A DNA stretch of 52,259 bases from Pseudomonas chlororaphis (GCF_000783395.1 NZ_JSFK01000014.1:1-52259), one strand, 5' to 3'. Shown: positions 16,924 through 26,254, numbered from the stretch's first letter. Program-made: numbers and translations. Notes: a model not told the origin generated them from the sequence alone.

Positions 16924-17469
16924 ATGAATCGCAAAGCTCTCGCCATCGCCGTACTGGTTTCCGCGTCCGGCGTTCAATTCGCCAATGCTGCTGACGGCAC
17001 CATCAATTTTAACGGTGAACTGGTCAACCAGACCTGCACCATCGCCGTTGATGGCGTGGTTTCGCCAGCCGTTGCGACCGTGACCCTGCCAACCATTTCT
17101 ACCGGCCTGCTGACCGCCGCCGGCCAGGTTGAAGGTCAGACCGGTTTCAATATTCAGCTGACCAACTGCGTCGGCACCGCCACCACGGCAGCGGCGTTCT
17201 TCAACTCCGGTGCAACCGTTGACCCGATCAGTGGCAACCTGAAGAACATGACCGGTTCGGCGAATAACGTGCAACTGCAACTGGTTGACCAGCAGGGCGG
17301 CGCAGTGATCCAGGCGGGTAACACCAACCAGATCGCCAACACCACCCGCAACACTATCGACGGCACTGGCGCGGCCAACATGCCGTACGCCGTGCAGTAC
17401 TTCGCCACTGGCGCGACCACGCCGGGCACTGTGGTCAGCTCCGTGACCTACAACGTCGATTACCAGTAA
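16924..17469 (+). CDS. Major fimbrial subunit (type 1 / Cup-type pilin)
   Basis: A 181-residue pilin of the chaperone-usher class. A Sec signal peptide ends at QFANA (about residue 22). The mature protein has the two cysteines that form the usual disulfide (QTCTI and TNCVG) and ends with the alternating-hydrophobic strand VTYNVDYQ with a penultimate aromatic-type pattern, the segment bound by chaperones. The N-terminal strand (DGTINFNGELVNQTC) is the donor strand. It is the first and probably most expressed gene of a four-gene operon (subunit, chaperone, usher, adhesin), with tandem regulator sites upstream. It resembles CupB1/CupC1-type subunits; the exact Cup class cannot be settled by eye. 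Confidence 0.88.
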   Translation: MNRKALAIAVLVSASGVQFANAADGTINFNGELVNQTCTIAVDGVVSPAVATVTLPTISTGLLTAAGQVEGQTGFNIQLTNCVGTATTAAAFFNSGATVDPISGNLKNMTGSANNVQLQLVDQQGGAVIQAGNTNQIANTTRNTIDGTGAANMPYAVQYFATGATTPGTVVSSVTYNVDYQ

Positions 17470-17538
17470 GCCGATTTCACGATGACGCGCCCGGCCAGGG
17501 GGGCAACGGCGCGTCAACGTGTGGGCAAAGAGGTGCGC

Positions 17539-18279
17539 ATGCGTTTTTCAGGTGTTATTCGAATCGGCGCAATACTGATGCTTTCCACGCTGATGTATTC
17601 GCAAGCCAAGGCCGGTGTGGTGATCACCGGGACGCGTCTGGTCTATCCGGCGAGTCAGAAGGAAGTCACCGTCAAATTGAACAACAACGGCGCCCGTCCG
17701 GTGCTGGTGCAATCGTGGGTCGACGACGGCGACCTGCAGTCCAGCCCGACCAGTTCCAGGGCGCCGTTTGTGCTATCGCCACCGGTCTCGCGTATCGACC
17801 CGAGCAAGGGCCAGAGCCTGCGCCTGATGTTCACCGGGGCGGCACTGCCGAGCAGCAAAGAGTCAGTGTTCTGGCTCAACGTGCTGGAGATTCCGCCGAA
17901 GGCCGATGGCCCGACGGACATGAACGTGCTGCAGATGGCCTTTCGTTCGCGGATCAAGATTTTCTACCGCCCCGATGGCCTGCCGGGCAATGCCAATGAT
18001 GCGCCGCAGCAAGTGCAGTGGAAAGTCGTCGCGGCGGATAAGGGTTACGCCTTGCAAGCGTTCAACCCGACGGCGTTCCATGTGTCTCAGGTCGAGCTGG
18101 CGCTGACGCTCGGCAGCCAACGTTTCGACAGTGAGAATGGCATGGTCGGCCCTGGCGAAACCAAAACGTTTGCGTTGCCATCGCTGAAGTCGATGCCCGG
18201 TGCCGGCGCACAGGTCGAGTTCAATGCGATCAACGACTACGGCGCGCTAGTGCCGACCAAACAACCGCTCAAGCCCTGA
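17539..18279 (+). CDS. Periplasmic fimbrial chaperone
   Basis: A 246-residue PapD/FimC-family chaperone that binds pilin subunits in the periplasm by donor-strand complementation and delivers them to the usher. A signal peptide (about 1-25, ending SQAKA) precedes the immunoglobulin-like first domain with the conserved VITGTRLVYPASQKEVTVKL start, SPPVSRIDPSKGQSLRLMF and the subunit-binding strand context FWLNVLEIPP. The second domain ends near residue 240. The ATG at 17539 follows AGAGGTG and gives a clean signal peptide; an upstream start at 17482 is rejected. It lies between the pilin and usher genes. Confidence 0.9.
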   Translation: MRFSGVIRIGAILMLSTLMYSQAKAGVVITGTRLVYPASQKEVTVKLNNNGARPVLVQSWVDDGDLQSSPTSSRAPFVLSPPVSRIDPSKGQSLRLMFTGAALPSSKESVFWLNVLEIPPKADGPTDMNVLQMAFRSRIKIFYRPDGLPGNANDAPQQVQWKVVAADKGYALQAFNPTAFHVSQVELALTLGSQRFDSENGMVGPGETKTFALPSLKSMPGAGAQVEFNAINDYGALVPTKQPLKP

Positions 18280-18313
18280 TCTTTCCGCGAACGTTTTAGC
18301 GCACGAGTAACCT

Positions 18314-20911
18314 ATGAAAACTCTTCCACGCCTGGGGGCGCGCCCACAGGCTCGTCCTCGCTTTGCCTTGAATCCCGTGGCCGTTCTGGTGTTCCAGGCG
18401 CTGACCGGGGTTTCTGCGGTGTTTGCGGCCCAGGCGGCTTTCGCCGAAGACGTGCAGTTCAACGACGCGTTCCTCCCCGAGGATTCGCAGACTCTGGATC
18501 TCACCGCCTACCAGCAGGGCAACCCGGTGTTGCCCGGCGAGTACCGCGCTGACGTCGCGGTCAATGGCAAACTGGTGACCCGTCAAGACATCCGCATCAA
18601 TGCCGACGCCGATGGCAGCCACCCGACCGTGTGTTTCAGTCGCGGCGTGCTGGAGTTGATCGGCGTAGATTTCCGCCGGTTGTCCGGCGAAGCTACGGCC
18701 AGCGTGGAGAGCGGTGCTTCGTGCCTCGACATCGCGCAGTTGATCGAAGGCGCGACGGCGATGTTTTCGCCGTCCACTCAGCAATTGGATATCAGCCTTC
18801 CGCAGGTCGCCCTGCGTCGCGATGCCCGTGGTTACGTCAGCCCTGAACTGTGGGATCGTGGTGTGACGGCTGGCACCCTGAGCTACAACTTCAACGCCAA
18901 CCACAACAAGACCGACACCGGCAATTACGACTCGGCCTACCTCGGTCTGAACGCCGGGCTGAACCTTGGTGACTGGCGTCTGCGCCACAACGGCTCGGCC
19001 AGTTGGGACAAATTCAACGGCCAGGATTATCAAGTCCTCAACACCTATGCCCAGCGCGACATCACCTCGCTCAAGAGCCAGTTGACCCTCGGCGAAGCCA
19101 ACACCAGTGGCGAGATTTTCGACACCTTGGCGTATCGCGGTGTGCAACTGGGCACTGACGATCGCATGTTGCCCGAATCCCAACGCGGTTATGCGCCGGT
19201 GATCCGTGGCATTGCCCGCACCAGTGCGCGGGTGGCAGTGCGTCAGGCCGGTAATCTGTTGTATGAAACCACGGTAGCGCCGGGCGCCTTCGTCATTGAT
19301 GACCTGTACTCGACCGGATATGGCGGCGACCTCGACGTCACTGTTTACGAAGCCGATGGCAGTGAGCAGAGCTTCATCGTGCCGTTTGCCTCGACCGCGC
19401 AATTGCTGCGTCCGGGCACCTCGCGTTTCAGCGTCACTGCCGGTGAAACCCGCAACAACTACATCGACAGCCAGGCCAAGCTGTTTCAGGGCACCTACCA
19501 GCGTGGCCTGAACAATATTTTTACCGGTTATGGCGGTGCGCAAGTCAGTGACAACTATCGCTCGGCCCTCGGCGGCCTGGCGTTCAGCACGCCGCTCGGT
19601 GCGGTGGCAGTGGACGTCACGCAGGCGCAGACCGACCTGAAAAGCGGGACTGCCAGCGGCCAGAGTGCACGCCTGAGCTACAGCAAGAATATTCTCGAAA
19701 CCGGCAGTAACTTTGCCGTGGCGGCGACACGGTTTTCCACGGAAAACTACCTCGATTTCAGCAACGCCGTGCAACTCATCGATGCCGAGCAAAAGGGCCT
19801 CGATACCAGCCTGTTCGGGCGTCCGCGCAGTCGTCTGTCTTTGACTGCCAACCAGAGCCTGGGCGATTGGGGCCAGGTCGCGTTCAACGGTTTTACCCAG
19901 AACTACTGGAACCTGCCGGGCAGCGATGTGCAGTACCAGTTCAGCTACAACAAGCAGGTGGGTTCGGTCAGCTATGGCGTCAGCGCCAACCGTGCGCGCA
20001 GCGGTGTCGGCGAGATGGAAAGCAGTCTGCTGTTCACCGTGAGCATGCCGCTGGAGTTCGGCTCCTCGGTCAACCGTCCGCAACTGTCGGCGCGGGTCAT
20101 GCGTGACACCGACGGCAATTACAGCGAGCAGGCGACCCTCAGCGGTACCGCCGGTGCGGACCGCCAATACAACTATGGCGTGACTGCCGGCCACGAAGGC
20201 GCGAGCCGCAGCAACAGCACCTCGGTGAACGGCCAGTACATCGGCCCGAAAGCCATTGTTGGCGCGACCGTCAGCCGCGGTGAGGGTTACGACAGCCTGT
20301 CGCTGAATGCCAGCGGCAGCGTGGTCGCGCACCCGAACGGCGTGACGCTGACGCCGTATCGCGGCGAAACCATGGCGGTGATCACCGCCGAGGGTGCCGA
20401 AGGCGCGAAAGTCGTCGGCTTCCCTGGCTTGAAACTCGACAGCCGTGGCAACGCGGTGGTGCCGTACTTGCGCCCGTACGAATTGAACGAAGTGGCCATC
20501 GATCCGCTGGGCACGTCGCTCGACGTCGAGTTGAGCGAAACCAGCCAGCAGGTCGCGCCGCGCGCCGGTGCCGTGGTGGCGCTCAAGTACGGCACGCAAA
20601 ACGGTCAGGCGGTGTTGCTCAACGTCACGCTGGACGATGGCAGTGCGCTGCCATTCGGTGCCGGTGTGGTCGATGACCGTGGCGTCTCGGTGGGTGTGGT
20701 CGGTCAGGGCGGGCAGCTCTACGCCCGGGTCAAGGAAGACGCACGCCGGCTGTTGATCAGTTGGGGTACGCAGGCCGGTCAGCAATGTGCGTTGCCGTTG
20801 CCGCCGGGTAAAAACGAGGGCAAGTCACTGCGTCAGGTGGACGTGGTGTGTGCGGTGAATCATTCAGACAATCGCGTTGCTTCTGTGAACAGCGCACAGG
20901 GGTACAAGTGA
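18314..20911 (+). CDS. Outer-membrane fimbrial usher
   Basis: An 865-residue FimD/PapC-family usher, the outer-membrane pore that assembles and exports the fimbria. After a long signal region (about 1-45, ending QAAFA), the N-terminal domain starts with VQFNDAFL. The beta-barrel carries the typical segments PELWDRGVTAGTLSYNFN, the plug-domain region (about residues 235-320) and RYG-like usher signatures. The C-terminal domains include the conserved RGETMAVITAEGAEGAKV and end with a cysteine pair (QQCALPL and DVVCAV). The length is within the usher range. Its stop codon overlaps the adhesin ATG (TGATG), showing translational coupling. Confidence 0.93.
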   Translation: MKTLPRLGARPQARPRFALNPVAVLVFQALTGVSAVFAAQAAFAEDVQFNDAFLPEDSQTLDLTAYQQGNPVLPGEYRADVAVNGKLVTRQDIRINADADGSHPTVCFSRGVLELIGVDFRRLSGEATASVESGASCLDIAQLIEGATAMFSPSTQQLDISLPQVALRRDARGYVSPELWDRGVTAGTLSYNFNANHNKTDTGNYDSAYLGLNAGLNLGDWRLRHNGSASWDKFNGQDYQVLNTYAQRDITSLKSQLTLGEANTSGEIFDTLAYRGVQLGTDDRMLPESQRGYAPVIRGIARTSARVAVRQAGNLLYETTVAPGAFVIDDLYSTGYGGDLDVTVYEADGSEQSFIVPFASTAQLLRPGTSRFSVTAGETRNNYIDSQAKLFQGTYQRGLNNIFTGYGGAQVSDNYRSALGGLAFSTPLGAVAVDVTQAQTDLKSGTASGQSARLSYSKNILETGSNFAVAATRFSTENYLDFSNAVQLIDAEQKGLDTSLFGRPRSRLSLTANQSLGDWGQVAFNGFTQNYWNLPGSDVQYQFSYNKQVGSVSYGVSANRARSGVGEMESSLLFTVSMPLEFGSSVNRPQLSARVMRDTDGNYSEQATLSGTAGADRQYNYGVTAGHEGASRSNSTSVNGQYIGPKAIVGATVSRGEGYDSLSLNASGSVVAHPNGVTLTPYRGETMAVITAEGAEGAKVVGFPGLKLDSRGNAVVPYLRPYELNEVAIDPLGTSLDVELSETSQQVAPRAGAVVALKYGTQNGQAVLLNVTLDDGSALPFGAGVVDDRGVSVGVVGQGGQLYARVKEDARRLLISWGTQAGQQCALPLPPGKNEGKSLRQVDVVCAVNHSDNRVASVNSAQGYK

Positions 20912-22011
20912 TGAAAATAATCGGAGCGTTCAAGTCGGGTCTGCTGTTGACGGGCTTGTCGTTGTCGGCTGGCGCGGCGTTGGCTGACTGTAATTTCATT
21001 GATGGGACATCAACCATGGTCAGAACCCAACCGTTGTTGGGCGGTAATCTGACGGTGGGGCGCGATGTACCGTTGGGTGCAGAGATTTACCGGCAGACCT
21101 TCCAGGCGGCGACATTTGTCAGACTGTCGTGCAGCGCCGGTCTGTACAACATTGAGACCCGCCGGGGTCTGCCGAACAAGCCGCTGGGCTTGTCCTCTTG
21201 GGCTGGAACGCCTTGGGCAGGAAATGTTTATCAGAGCGGGGTTCCCGGCATTGGCGTTGCCATTTGGTATGGCAGTAATGCACTGCCGTTTTCCGGCAAC
21301 GGCACCAACTGCGGGAATGGCACCGCTGTGTGCAACTGGACTATCCAGAACACACTGATTTTTGATATGTCCCTGATCAAAATTGGCGATGTTTCTCCGG
21401 GCACCATTCAGGGCGCCCAATTACCTACGGCTGATCAGCGCTGGGTGACCAGCAACAATATCGAAGTCAGTCGTGTGAACTTCTCGGGCAGCATCAACAT
21501 CGTCTCGCGCACTTGCCAGACTCCGGACGTCTCGGTGCCGATGGGCACGCACATGCTCAATGAGTTTTCCGGCAAGAACACGTTCACCCAGTGGCAGGAT
21601 TTCTCCATCGCCCTGAACAACTGCCCGGCGTTCAACGGCTACTACCAGAACACCGGCCCGCGCTGGGCCAGTGACGGTACATCGAGCAACCTCGACTCAC
21701 GCAAAAACAACGTGCTGCAAGTGCGCCTCGACCCGACCCGCACGGCGATCACCCCCAACCTCGGCATCATGAGCCTGAACCCGAGCGCGCCCGGCGCAGA
21801 CCCGGCCGCCACCGGTGTCGGCCTGCAAATCGCCGACAGCCATGGCACGCCATTGCCACTGGCGACATTGCGCGCCAGCGGCATCACGCCGCGCGCAGTC
21901 GAGGGCGCCAGTTACACCATCCCGTTGAAGGCCCGCTACATCCAGACCGGCGACAGCATCACCGCCGGCCCGGCCAATGCCACGGCGACTTTCACCATCA
22001 ATTACTACTGA
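20911..22011 (+). CDS. Fimbrial tip adhesin-like protein
   Basis: A 366-residue exported protein that looks like a two-domain fimbrial tip adhesin. The signal peptide ends near residue 26 (GAALA), followed by DCNF. An N-terminal receptor-binding-type domain (about 27-190) is joined to a C-terminal pilin domain starting near residue 197 (RTCQTPDVSVPMGTH) and ending TATFTINYY, the strand that docks to the chaperone. Its size, double that of the major pilin, and its final place in the operon support a tip role. The ATG at 20911 overlaps the usher stop by one base. What surface or sugar it binds cannot be told from the sequence. Confidence 0.82.
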   Translation: MKIIGAFKSGLLLTGLSLSAGAALADCNFIDGTSTMVRTQPLLGGNLTVGRDVPLGAEIYRQTFQAATFVRLSCSAGLYNIETRRGLPNKPLGLSSWAGTPWAGNVYQSGVPGIGVAIWYGSNALPFSGNGTNCGNGTAVCNWTIQNTLIFDMSLIKIGDVSPGTIQGAQLPTADQRWVTSNNIEVSRVNFSGSINIVSRTCQTPDVSVPMGTHMLNEFSGKNTFTQWQDFSIALNNCPAFNGYYQNTGPRWASDGTSSNLDSRKNNVLQVRLDPTRTAITPNLGIMSLNPSAPGADPAATGVGLQIADSHGTPLPLATLRASGITPRAVEGASYTIPLKARYIQTGDSITAGPANATATFTINYY

Positions 22012-22094
22012 ACCACCGACTTGTTTGAGCGCCACCCGTGCGGGCCTATAGATCAATAACGACCGGGCCCGGACTTCACTGTTAGGAGTGTTAG

Positions 22095-22508
22095 ATGAGT
22101 ATTCAACGTGTGTCTTCGCGCGCGCGCCTGTCGGCGTGCCTGTTGATCATGACCGGGGCCTTGAGTGCCTGCGCCAGTGCGCCGATTCCAGAACAACAGC
22201 TCGGCTTGGCCAAGGATGCGGTCAACCGTGCGGTCTCGGCCGAAGCGACGCAATACGCACCGCTGGAGATGAAGGCAGCGCAAGACAAAATGTTCCAGAT
22301 GGAACGCGCCCTCGGTGAGAAAAACTACCCGCAAGCCAAATTGTTGGCCGAGCAGATCGAAGCCGACGCCAACCTCGCCGAACGTAAATCTCGCGCGGTG
22401 AAATGGCAGAAACAACTGACCGATGCACGCAGCGGCATTCAGGTGCTCAAGCAGGAAATGCTGCAAGACCCGGTCACCGGTTTCAATCCGCCCGCCAGCG
22501 CTCAATAA
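22095..22508 (+). CDS. DUF4398-type lipoprotein
   Basis: A 137-residue lipoprotein with a lipobox (GALSACASAP, Cys near residue 26). The rest is almost entirely alpha-helical and charged (YAPLEMKAAQDKMFQMERALGEKNYPQAKLL), as in DUF4398 proteins. Function is unknown. It starts with a strong AGGAGTG and lies 83 bp after the adhesin and 10 bp before an OmpA-family lipoprotein gene; the DUF4398 plus OmpA pair recurs widely in Pseudomonas. Location between fimbrial and autotransporter genes suggests an envelope role, but direct involvement in fimbriae is not shown. Confidence 0.75.
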   Translation: MSIQRVSSRARLSACLLIMTGALSACASAPIPEQQLGLAKDAVNRAVSAEATQYAPLEMKAAQDKMFQMERALGEKNYPQAKLLAEQIEADANLAERKSRAVKWQKQLTDARSGIQVLKQEMLQDPVTGFNPPASAQ

Positions 22509-22518
22509 GGACTTGTTC

Positions 22519-23292
22519 ATGTCGAATTTCAAACTGTTGCCCGTTGCTTCGCTGATCGCTCTGACGCTGGCCGGTTGCGCCACGCCGCCGGAAAACCCGC
22601 AACTGCTGCAAGCGCGCGAACAGTTCGCGGCGTTGCAAAACAAGCCTGAAGCCAACACCCTCGCAGCTCTCGAAACCCAGTCTGCATTCACTGCGTTGAA
22701 CACGGCCGACCAAGCGTCGCAGAAGGACCGTCAGGCACCGCAGATCGATCAATTGGCATATCTGGCCAGCCAGAAAATCGCTCTGGCCGAGCAGACCATC
22801 ATCGGTCGTCAGGCTGAGGCGGGGTTGAAGAAAATCGACGCCGAGCGCACTCAGGTGCAACTCGACGTGCGCACTCAACAGCTCAAGGCGCTGCAAGCGA
22901 TGAAAGCGCAGAAAACCCAGCGCGGTGAAGTCGTCACTTTCGGCGATGTGTTGTTCGACACCGGCAAGGCCGATCTCAAGTACGGCAGCCAGCGCAACTT
23001 CGAACAACTGGCGCAGTACCTGACGGCCAACCCTGAACGCAAGGTACGCATCGAAGGGTTTACCGACGATGTTGGCGGTGACGATTTCAATCAGCGTTTG
23101 TCGGAGCGGCGTGCCGACGCCGTGGCGTTCGCGCTCAAGCAAATGGGCATCGGCGCTGATCGGCTGATCACCAAGGGCTACGGCAAGCAGTTCCCGATTG
23201 CCGACAACGGTAATGCCCGCTCCCGTCAGCTCAACCGTCGGGTGGAGGTCATCATCTCTTACGGTTCCAGCGTGGTGGGCGCACGCGGCTGA
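22519..23292 (+). CDS. OmpA-family peptidoglycan-binding lipoprotein
   Basis: A 257-residue lipoprotein (LALTLAGCATPP, Cys about residue 18). An N-terminal DUF4398-like helical stretch (about 30-130, with a QAREQFAALQNKPEANTLA pattern) is followed by an OmpA C-terminal domain (about 135-250: FGDVLFDTGKADL, IEGFTDDVGGDDFNQRLSERR, GKQFPIADN, NRRVEVII), which binds peptidoglycan non-covalently. It should tether the outer membrane to the cell wall. The start at 22519 has AAGGA upstream. It forms a two-gene unit with the preceding lipoprotein and ends at a clear terminator. Confidence 0.88.
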   Translation: MSNFKLLPVASLIALTLAGCATPPENPQLLQAREQFAALQNKPEANTLAALETQSAFTALNTADQASQKDRQAPQIDQLAYLASQKIALAEQTIIGRQAEAGLKKIDAERTQVQLDVRTQQLKALQAMKAQKTQRGEVVTFGDVLFDTGKADLKYGSQRNFEQLAQYLTANPERKVRIEGFTDDVGGDDFNQRLSERRADAVAFALKQMGIGADRLITKGYGKQFPIADNGNARSRQLNRRVEVIISYGSSVVGARG

Positions 23293-23301
23293 AGATCAAT
23301 C

Positions 23302-23330
23302 AAGCGAGCCTGCAACGGGCTCGCTTTCTT
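23302..23330 (+). terminator. Rho-independent terminator after OmpA-family gene
   Basis: AAGCGAGCC pairs with GGCTCGCTT across a TGCAACG loop, and the T-rich TTTCTT follows. It lies 10 bp after the stop codon and separates the fimbria/OmpA block from the autotransporter promoter. Confidence 0.8.
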
Positions 23331-23364
23331 GCATTTGAGCATGGGTCAAAACCGATCAATGCTC

Positions 23365-23402
23365 TTGGGAAATTTCCTACAAAGACAAGGAAAAATCCTA
23401 CT
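23365..23402 (+). promoter_or_regulatory. Tandem palindromic sites before the autotransporter
   Basis: TTGGGAAATTTCCTACA (23365-23381) is identical to the copy before rocR-like gene 1, with identity extending to 19 bp. AAGGAAAAATCCTACT (ending 23402) is a second good copy 21 bp downstream. It lies 120 bp before the autotransporter start and just after the terminator, where its promoter must be. Confidence 0.65.
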
Positions 23403-23430
23403 CAGAAAATCCCTTCGCTTCTCTAAATTG

Positions 23431-23460
23431 CCGGTTCCCCGAGTGCGAACCGGTTCCCTC
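23431..23460. promoter_or_regulatory. CCGGTTCCC direct repeat with palindrome, unknown binder
   Basis: CCGGTTCCC occurs at 23431 and 23450, 19 bp apart, and the second overlaps the perfect palindrome GAACCGGTTC (23447-23456). It lies 67 bp before the autotransporter start, downstream of the regulator sites. It could be a second operator or an mRNA hairpin; I recognise no specific regulator. Confidence 0.35.
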
Positions 23461-23522
23461 AGAGGTTCGAACTCAACTCGATTTACGCCGTTGCCCAAGA
23501 GGGCGCACGTGAGGTTCTGTTG

Positions 23523-25676
23523 ATGAAAGCCTGTTCCCCGTTGTTCCTGCGCAACCCTGTCGCCGTGGCCGTCGCCGTTGCGTTTTTGCTGCCGCTGCAC
23601 GCCAGTGCCTATACACCTTCAGTCAATGGCGGGGCGGTGATTTATGACGAAAGCGTCACCACAGGCCTTCAATCGATCGGAACCAACGGCACAGCCCATC
23701 GCACCACGGTCAGCGGTAGTGGTTCGCAGAGCGTATTTCAAAACGGTGTGACCTACGACACCGTGGTGGACGGTGCGACACAAAACGTTTCCAGTGGCGT
23801 CAGTCATGGCACGGTGGTCAATAACGGCGGCACACAACTGGTGGGCACCAGCGGTATCGCCAATGACACCGTGCTCAATGCCAGTCAGCAGACCGTCACG
23901 CGTTCCACGGCCAACCGCACGCTGATCAATGCAGGCAGCGTACAGACGCTGGATGTCATGGCGATTGCCAACGATACCCAGGTCGGTGCTGGCGGCACAC
24001 AAAACCTGATCAACATGGCGGTAGCCAACGGCAGCGTGATTGAAGCTGGCGGTGAGCAAACACTTCGCCGTGGCTTGATCGGCGGGGCGGTGGCCTATGA
24101 CACGCGCGTTCAGGGCGGTACGCAAAGCGTCTACGACACCGGCACGGCCAACAACAGCACGGTCAGCAATGGCGGTCAGGTCAATCTCTACACGGGCGCC
24201 CAAGCCAATGGTCTGGTGGCAGACGCTGGTGGCACGGTGAATGTCATGGAGAACGGCGTGAAAACGCTGGACTCGCTGACCCTCAATGGCGGTCGTCTGG
24301 CGTTTGTGCCCAGCAGCGACGGTACGTTCAAGACGCTTACGGTCAATGCCCTGTCCGGCAGCGGCAGCATTTTAATGAATACCGATATCGCCAATCAGCG
24401 TGATGATCTGCTGATCGTGCAAGGCGTCGGCATGGCCAGCGGTGATCACACGCTGATCGTCGGCGATACCGGTCATGAACCGACGACCTCCGATGGCCGC
24501 TTGCTGTTGGTCGATACGAACGGCGGCAGCGCGAAATTCGCTTTGTATGGTGGCCACGTCGATGCCGGTGCATTCCGTTATACCTTGCACCAACAGGGCG
24601 ATGACTGGGTATTGGCGAGCGGGGGAGCAATACCGGTCGACCCGGTGACGCCAGTGGACCCTGGCAATCCGGTGGATCCGGTGGCGCCTGTTGATCCGGT
24701 CAATCCGGTCAATCCGGTGGATCCTGTGACGCCACCGCGCCCGATCGACCCGGTGCCGGAAAACCTTTCCAAAGGTGCCAACGCCGCCATCGCCGCTCAC
24801 ACTGCCGGCGCCAGCCTGTGGAACGCGCAGATGAACGCTTTGGTCAAGCGCCTCGGCGAGTTGCGCATGGGCGAGGATGACGGTGGTCTGTGGACCCGCG
24901 CCATCGGCAAGCGTTTCGATGTCAGCGAGCACTCTAGCCGGGCCTACAGCCAGGACATCACTGGCCTGGAAGTCGGCGCCGATAAATCCATCGCTCTCGA
25001 CAGCGGCAAGGTTTACGTCGGTGGCATGTTCGGTACTGCGCGTTCTGATCTGGACTTCGGCGAAGGGGCTTCGGGCGATATCGACAGCCGCATGTTCGGC
25101 ATTTACGCCACCTACCTTAACGACAATGGCGTGTACGTCGACAGCGTCTTGAAGTACAGCCGTTTCGATACGGACATCAAGACGCCGAACAATCTGGGGC
25201 AAGCGGTAAAAGGTTCCTACAGCACCAATGGCGTTGGTGCTGACATCGAGGTTGGCAAACGCATCAATCTGAAGGATGGCTGGTTCGTCGAGCCGCAACT
25301 GGAAATCACTGCGACTCGCACGCAGGGGGCCAGTTACACCGCGAGCAACGGCCTGCGCGTCAAGTCCGATGATCTGGATTCACTGCAAAGCCGTGTCGGT
25401 TCGCTGTTCGGTCGCAGCCTGGAGCTGAGCAATGGCATGAAGGCCCAGCCGTATGTCAAAGCGTCGTACATCACCGAGCATGCCGGCAGCAGCAAGGTCA
25501 GCGTCAATGGCAACAAGCTCGATGCCGAGCTGCCGGGCAACCGCGTTGAACTTGGCTTCGGCGGCGTGTTGCAGGTCAGTGAGAAAAGCAAGATCTCGCT
25601 GGATGCCGAGTACGCCAAGGGCAATGGCATCGAACAGCCATTCGGAGTGAGCCTGGGCTATCGCTACCTTTGGTGA
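23523..25676 (+). CDS. AIDA-type autotransporter adhesin
   Basis: A 717-residue type Va autotransporter. A Sec signal (about 1-28, ending LHASA) is followed by a passenger (about 30-370) whose first 220 residues are imperfect repeats of about 20 residues in the AIDA style (NGTxxxTxVxxGGxQxV). A proline-rich linker (about 371-411, repeats of DPVxPV) leads into a C-terminal autotransporter beta-barrel (about 440-717) ending in the aromatic GYRYLW. The passenger should form a beta-helix displayed on the cell surface; adhesion or cell-cell aggregation is the family role. The ATG at 23523 follows GAGGT; TTG at 23520 is a less likely start. Tandem regulator sites upstream link it to the fimbrial island. 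Confidence 0.9.
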   Translation: MKACSPLFLRNPVAVAVAVAFLLPLHASAYTPSVNGGAVIYDESVTTGLQSIGTNGTAHRTTVSGSGSQSVFQNGVTYDTVVDGATQNVSSGVSHGTVVNNGGTQLVGTSGIANDTVLNASQQTVTRSTANRTLINAGSVQTLDVMAIANDTQVGAGGTQNLINMAVANGSVIEAGGEQTLRRGLIGGAVAYDTRVQGGTQSVYDTGTANNSTVSNGGQVNLYTGAQANGLVADAGGTVNVMENGVKTLDSLTLNGGRLAFVPSSDGTFKTLTVNALSGSGSILMNTDIANQRDDLLIVQGVGMASGDHTLIVGDTGHEPTTSDGRLLLVDTNGGSAKFALYGGHVDAGAFRYTLHQQGDDWVLASGGAIPVDPVTPVDPGNPVDPVAPVDPVNPVNPVDPVTPPRPIDPVPENLSKGANAAIAAHTAGASLWNAQMNALVKRLGELRMGEDDGGLWTRAIGKRFDVSEHSSRAYSQDITGLEVGADKSIALDSGKVYVGGMFGTARSDLDFGEGASGDIDSRMFGIYATYLNDNGVYVDSVLKYSRFDTDIKTPNNLGQAVKGSYSTNGVGADIEVGKRINLKDGWFVEPQLEITATRTQGASYTASNGLRVKSDDLDSLQSRVGSLFGRSLELSNGMKAQPYVKASYITEHAGSSKVSVNGNKLDAELPGNRVELGFGGVLQVSEKSKISLDAEYAKGNGIEQPFGVSLGYRYLW
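24633..24757 (+). repeat. Coding minisatellite for the DPV-rich linker
   Basis: Short units built on CCGGT(G/C)(G/A)A(T/C)CC recur about ten times, encoding Asp-Pro-Val and Asn-Pro-Val blocks between passenger and barrel. Near-identical neighbouring units (GGTCAATCC twice in a row) suggest that slippage can change the linker length. Confidence 0.7.
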
Positions 25677-25750
25677 GTCGGGTTGCCACGTCGGATCCTT
25701 CCGGCGTGGCGTTGATCTTGAAAGGTCGCCGGAGCTTTCTGGGTGTTTTT

Positions 25751-25766
25751 TCAGACTCGTCCTACA
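25751..25766 (+). promoter_or_regulatory. Palindromic site variant before receiver-like gene 1
   Basis: TCAGACTCGTCCTACA keeps the conserved right half (TCCTACA) of the island motif with a degenerate left half. It lies 78 bp before the ATG at 25844. A downstream TTGCCTAGTGT resembles CTGCCTAGTGT downstream of the site at 27545. Weaker than the other copies. Confidence 0.4.
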
Positions 25767-25843
25767 TGATTTGGCGACTGTTTTGCCTAGTGTGTCGCCT
25801 CTTACGCCCCGAGTGGCGACACTTTCCATCACTGTCGAAACCA

Positions 25844-26254
25844 ATGTCCTACAAATGCTGGCGAATTCTGATAGCTGACGGGCAGCCTGCGCTGCACGCC
25901 CGAATCGGCAAGATTTTTAAAGAACTGGGCTGTCGCGAACTGACGCGGGTGCATTCGTTTCGTGAACTGTTGGGCGTGACCCATTACTCCAGCGAACCCT
26001 TCCAGCACTTTGACCTGATGATCATCAACGCTGAGATGCTTGCTGCCGCCGGCGTGGATTGCGTGCGGTTCTTTGCAAGCAATGCGCAGATTCGCCACGG
26101 CGTGATTCATGACACCGTTCGTGGTCATCCACAGGCTCAGACGATTTATGCCAACCACCGACGACAATTGATGCTGATCCGCACCCCGGACCGGCACACC
26201 CTCGGCCCTCTGCTGGAGCACCTCGATGTTCAGGAACAATCCCACAACCTTTGA
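25844..26254 (+). CDS. Receiver-like protein lacking the phospho-acceptor Asp (1)
   Basis: A 136-residue protein shaped like a response-regulator receiver but without an output domain. The beta-1 start ILIADGQ keeps only one acidic residue (Asp12), and the beta-3 end, normally xxLLDxxMP, reads IINAEML with Asn62 where the phosphorylated Asp should be. It is a paralogue of the 27626-28069 protein (shared ILIAD, EPF and INAE features). It overlaps the second REC-EAL gene by 29 bp, so the two are probably translated together. It is unlikely to be phosphorylated in the usual way; it may be a docking or decoy partner. No strong ribosome binding site precedes the ATG. Function unknown. Confidence 0.65.
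   Translation: MSYKCWRILIADGQPALHARIGKIFKELGCRELTRVHSFRELLGVTHYSSEPFQHFDLMIINAEMLAAAGVDCVRFFASNAQIRHGVIHDTVRGHPQAQTIYANHRRQLMLIRTPDRHTLGPLLEHLDVQEQSHNL

Noticed and set aside
18296..20785. Long open frame (829 codons) antisense to the usher gene
   Set aside because: It lies entirely opposite the well-supported usher, has low-complexity His/Arg/Gln-rich content and no recognisable family; such frames are common in GC-rich DNA. Similar antisense frames at 7609-9330, 36583-38073 and 41684-43012 were rejected for the same reason.
25685..25710. Terminator after the autotransporter gene
   Set aside because: GCCACG/CGTGGC can form a hairpin but no T run follows.
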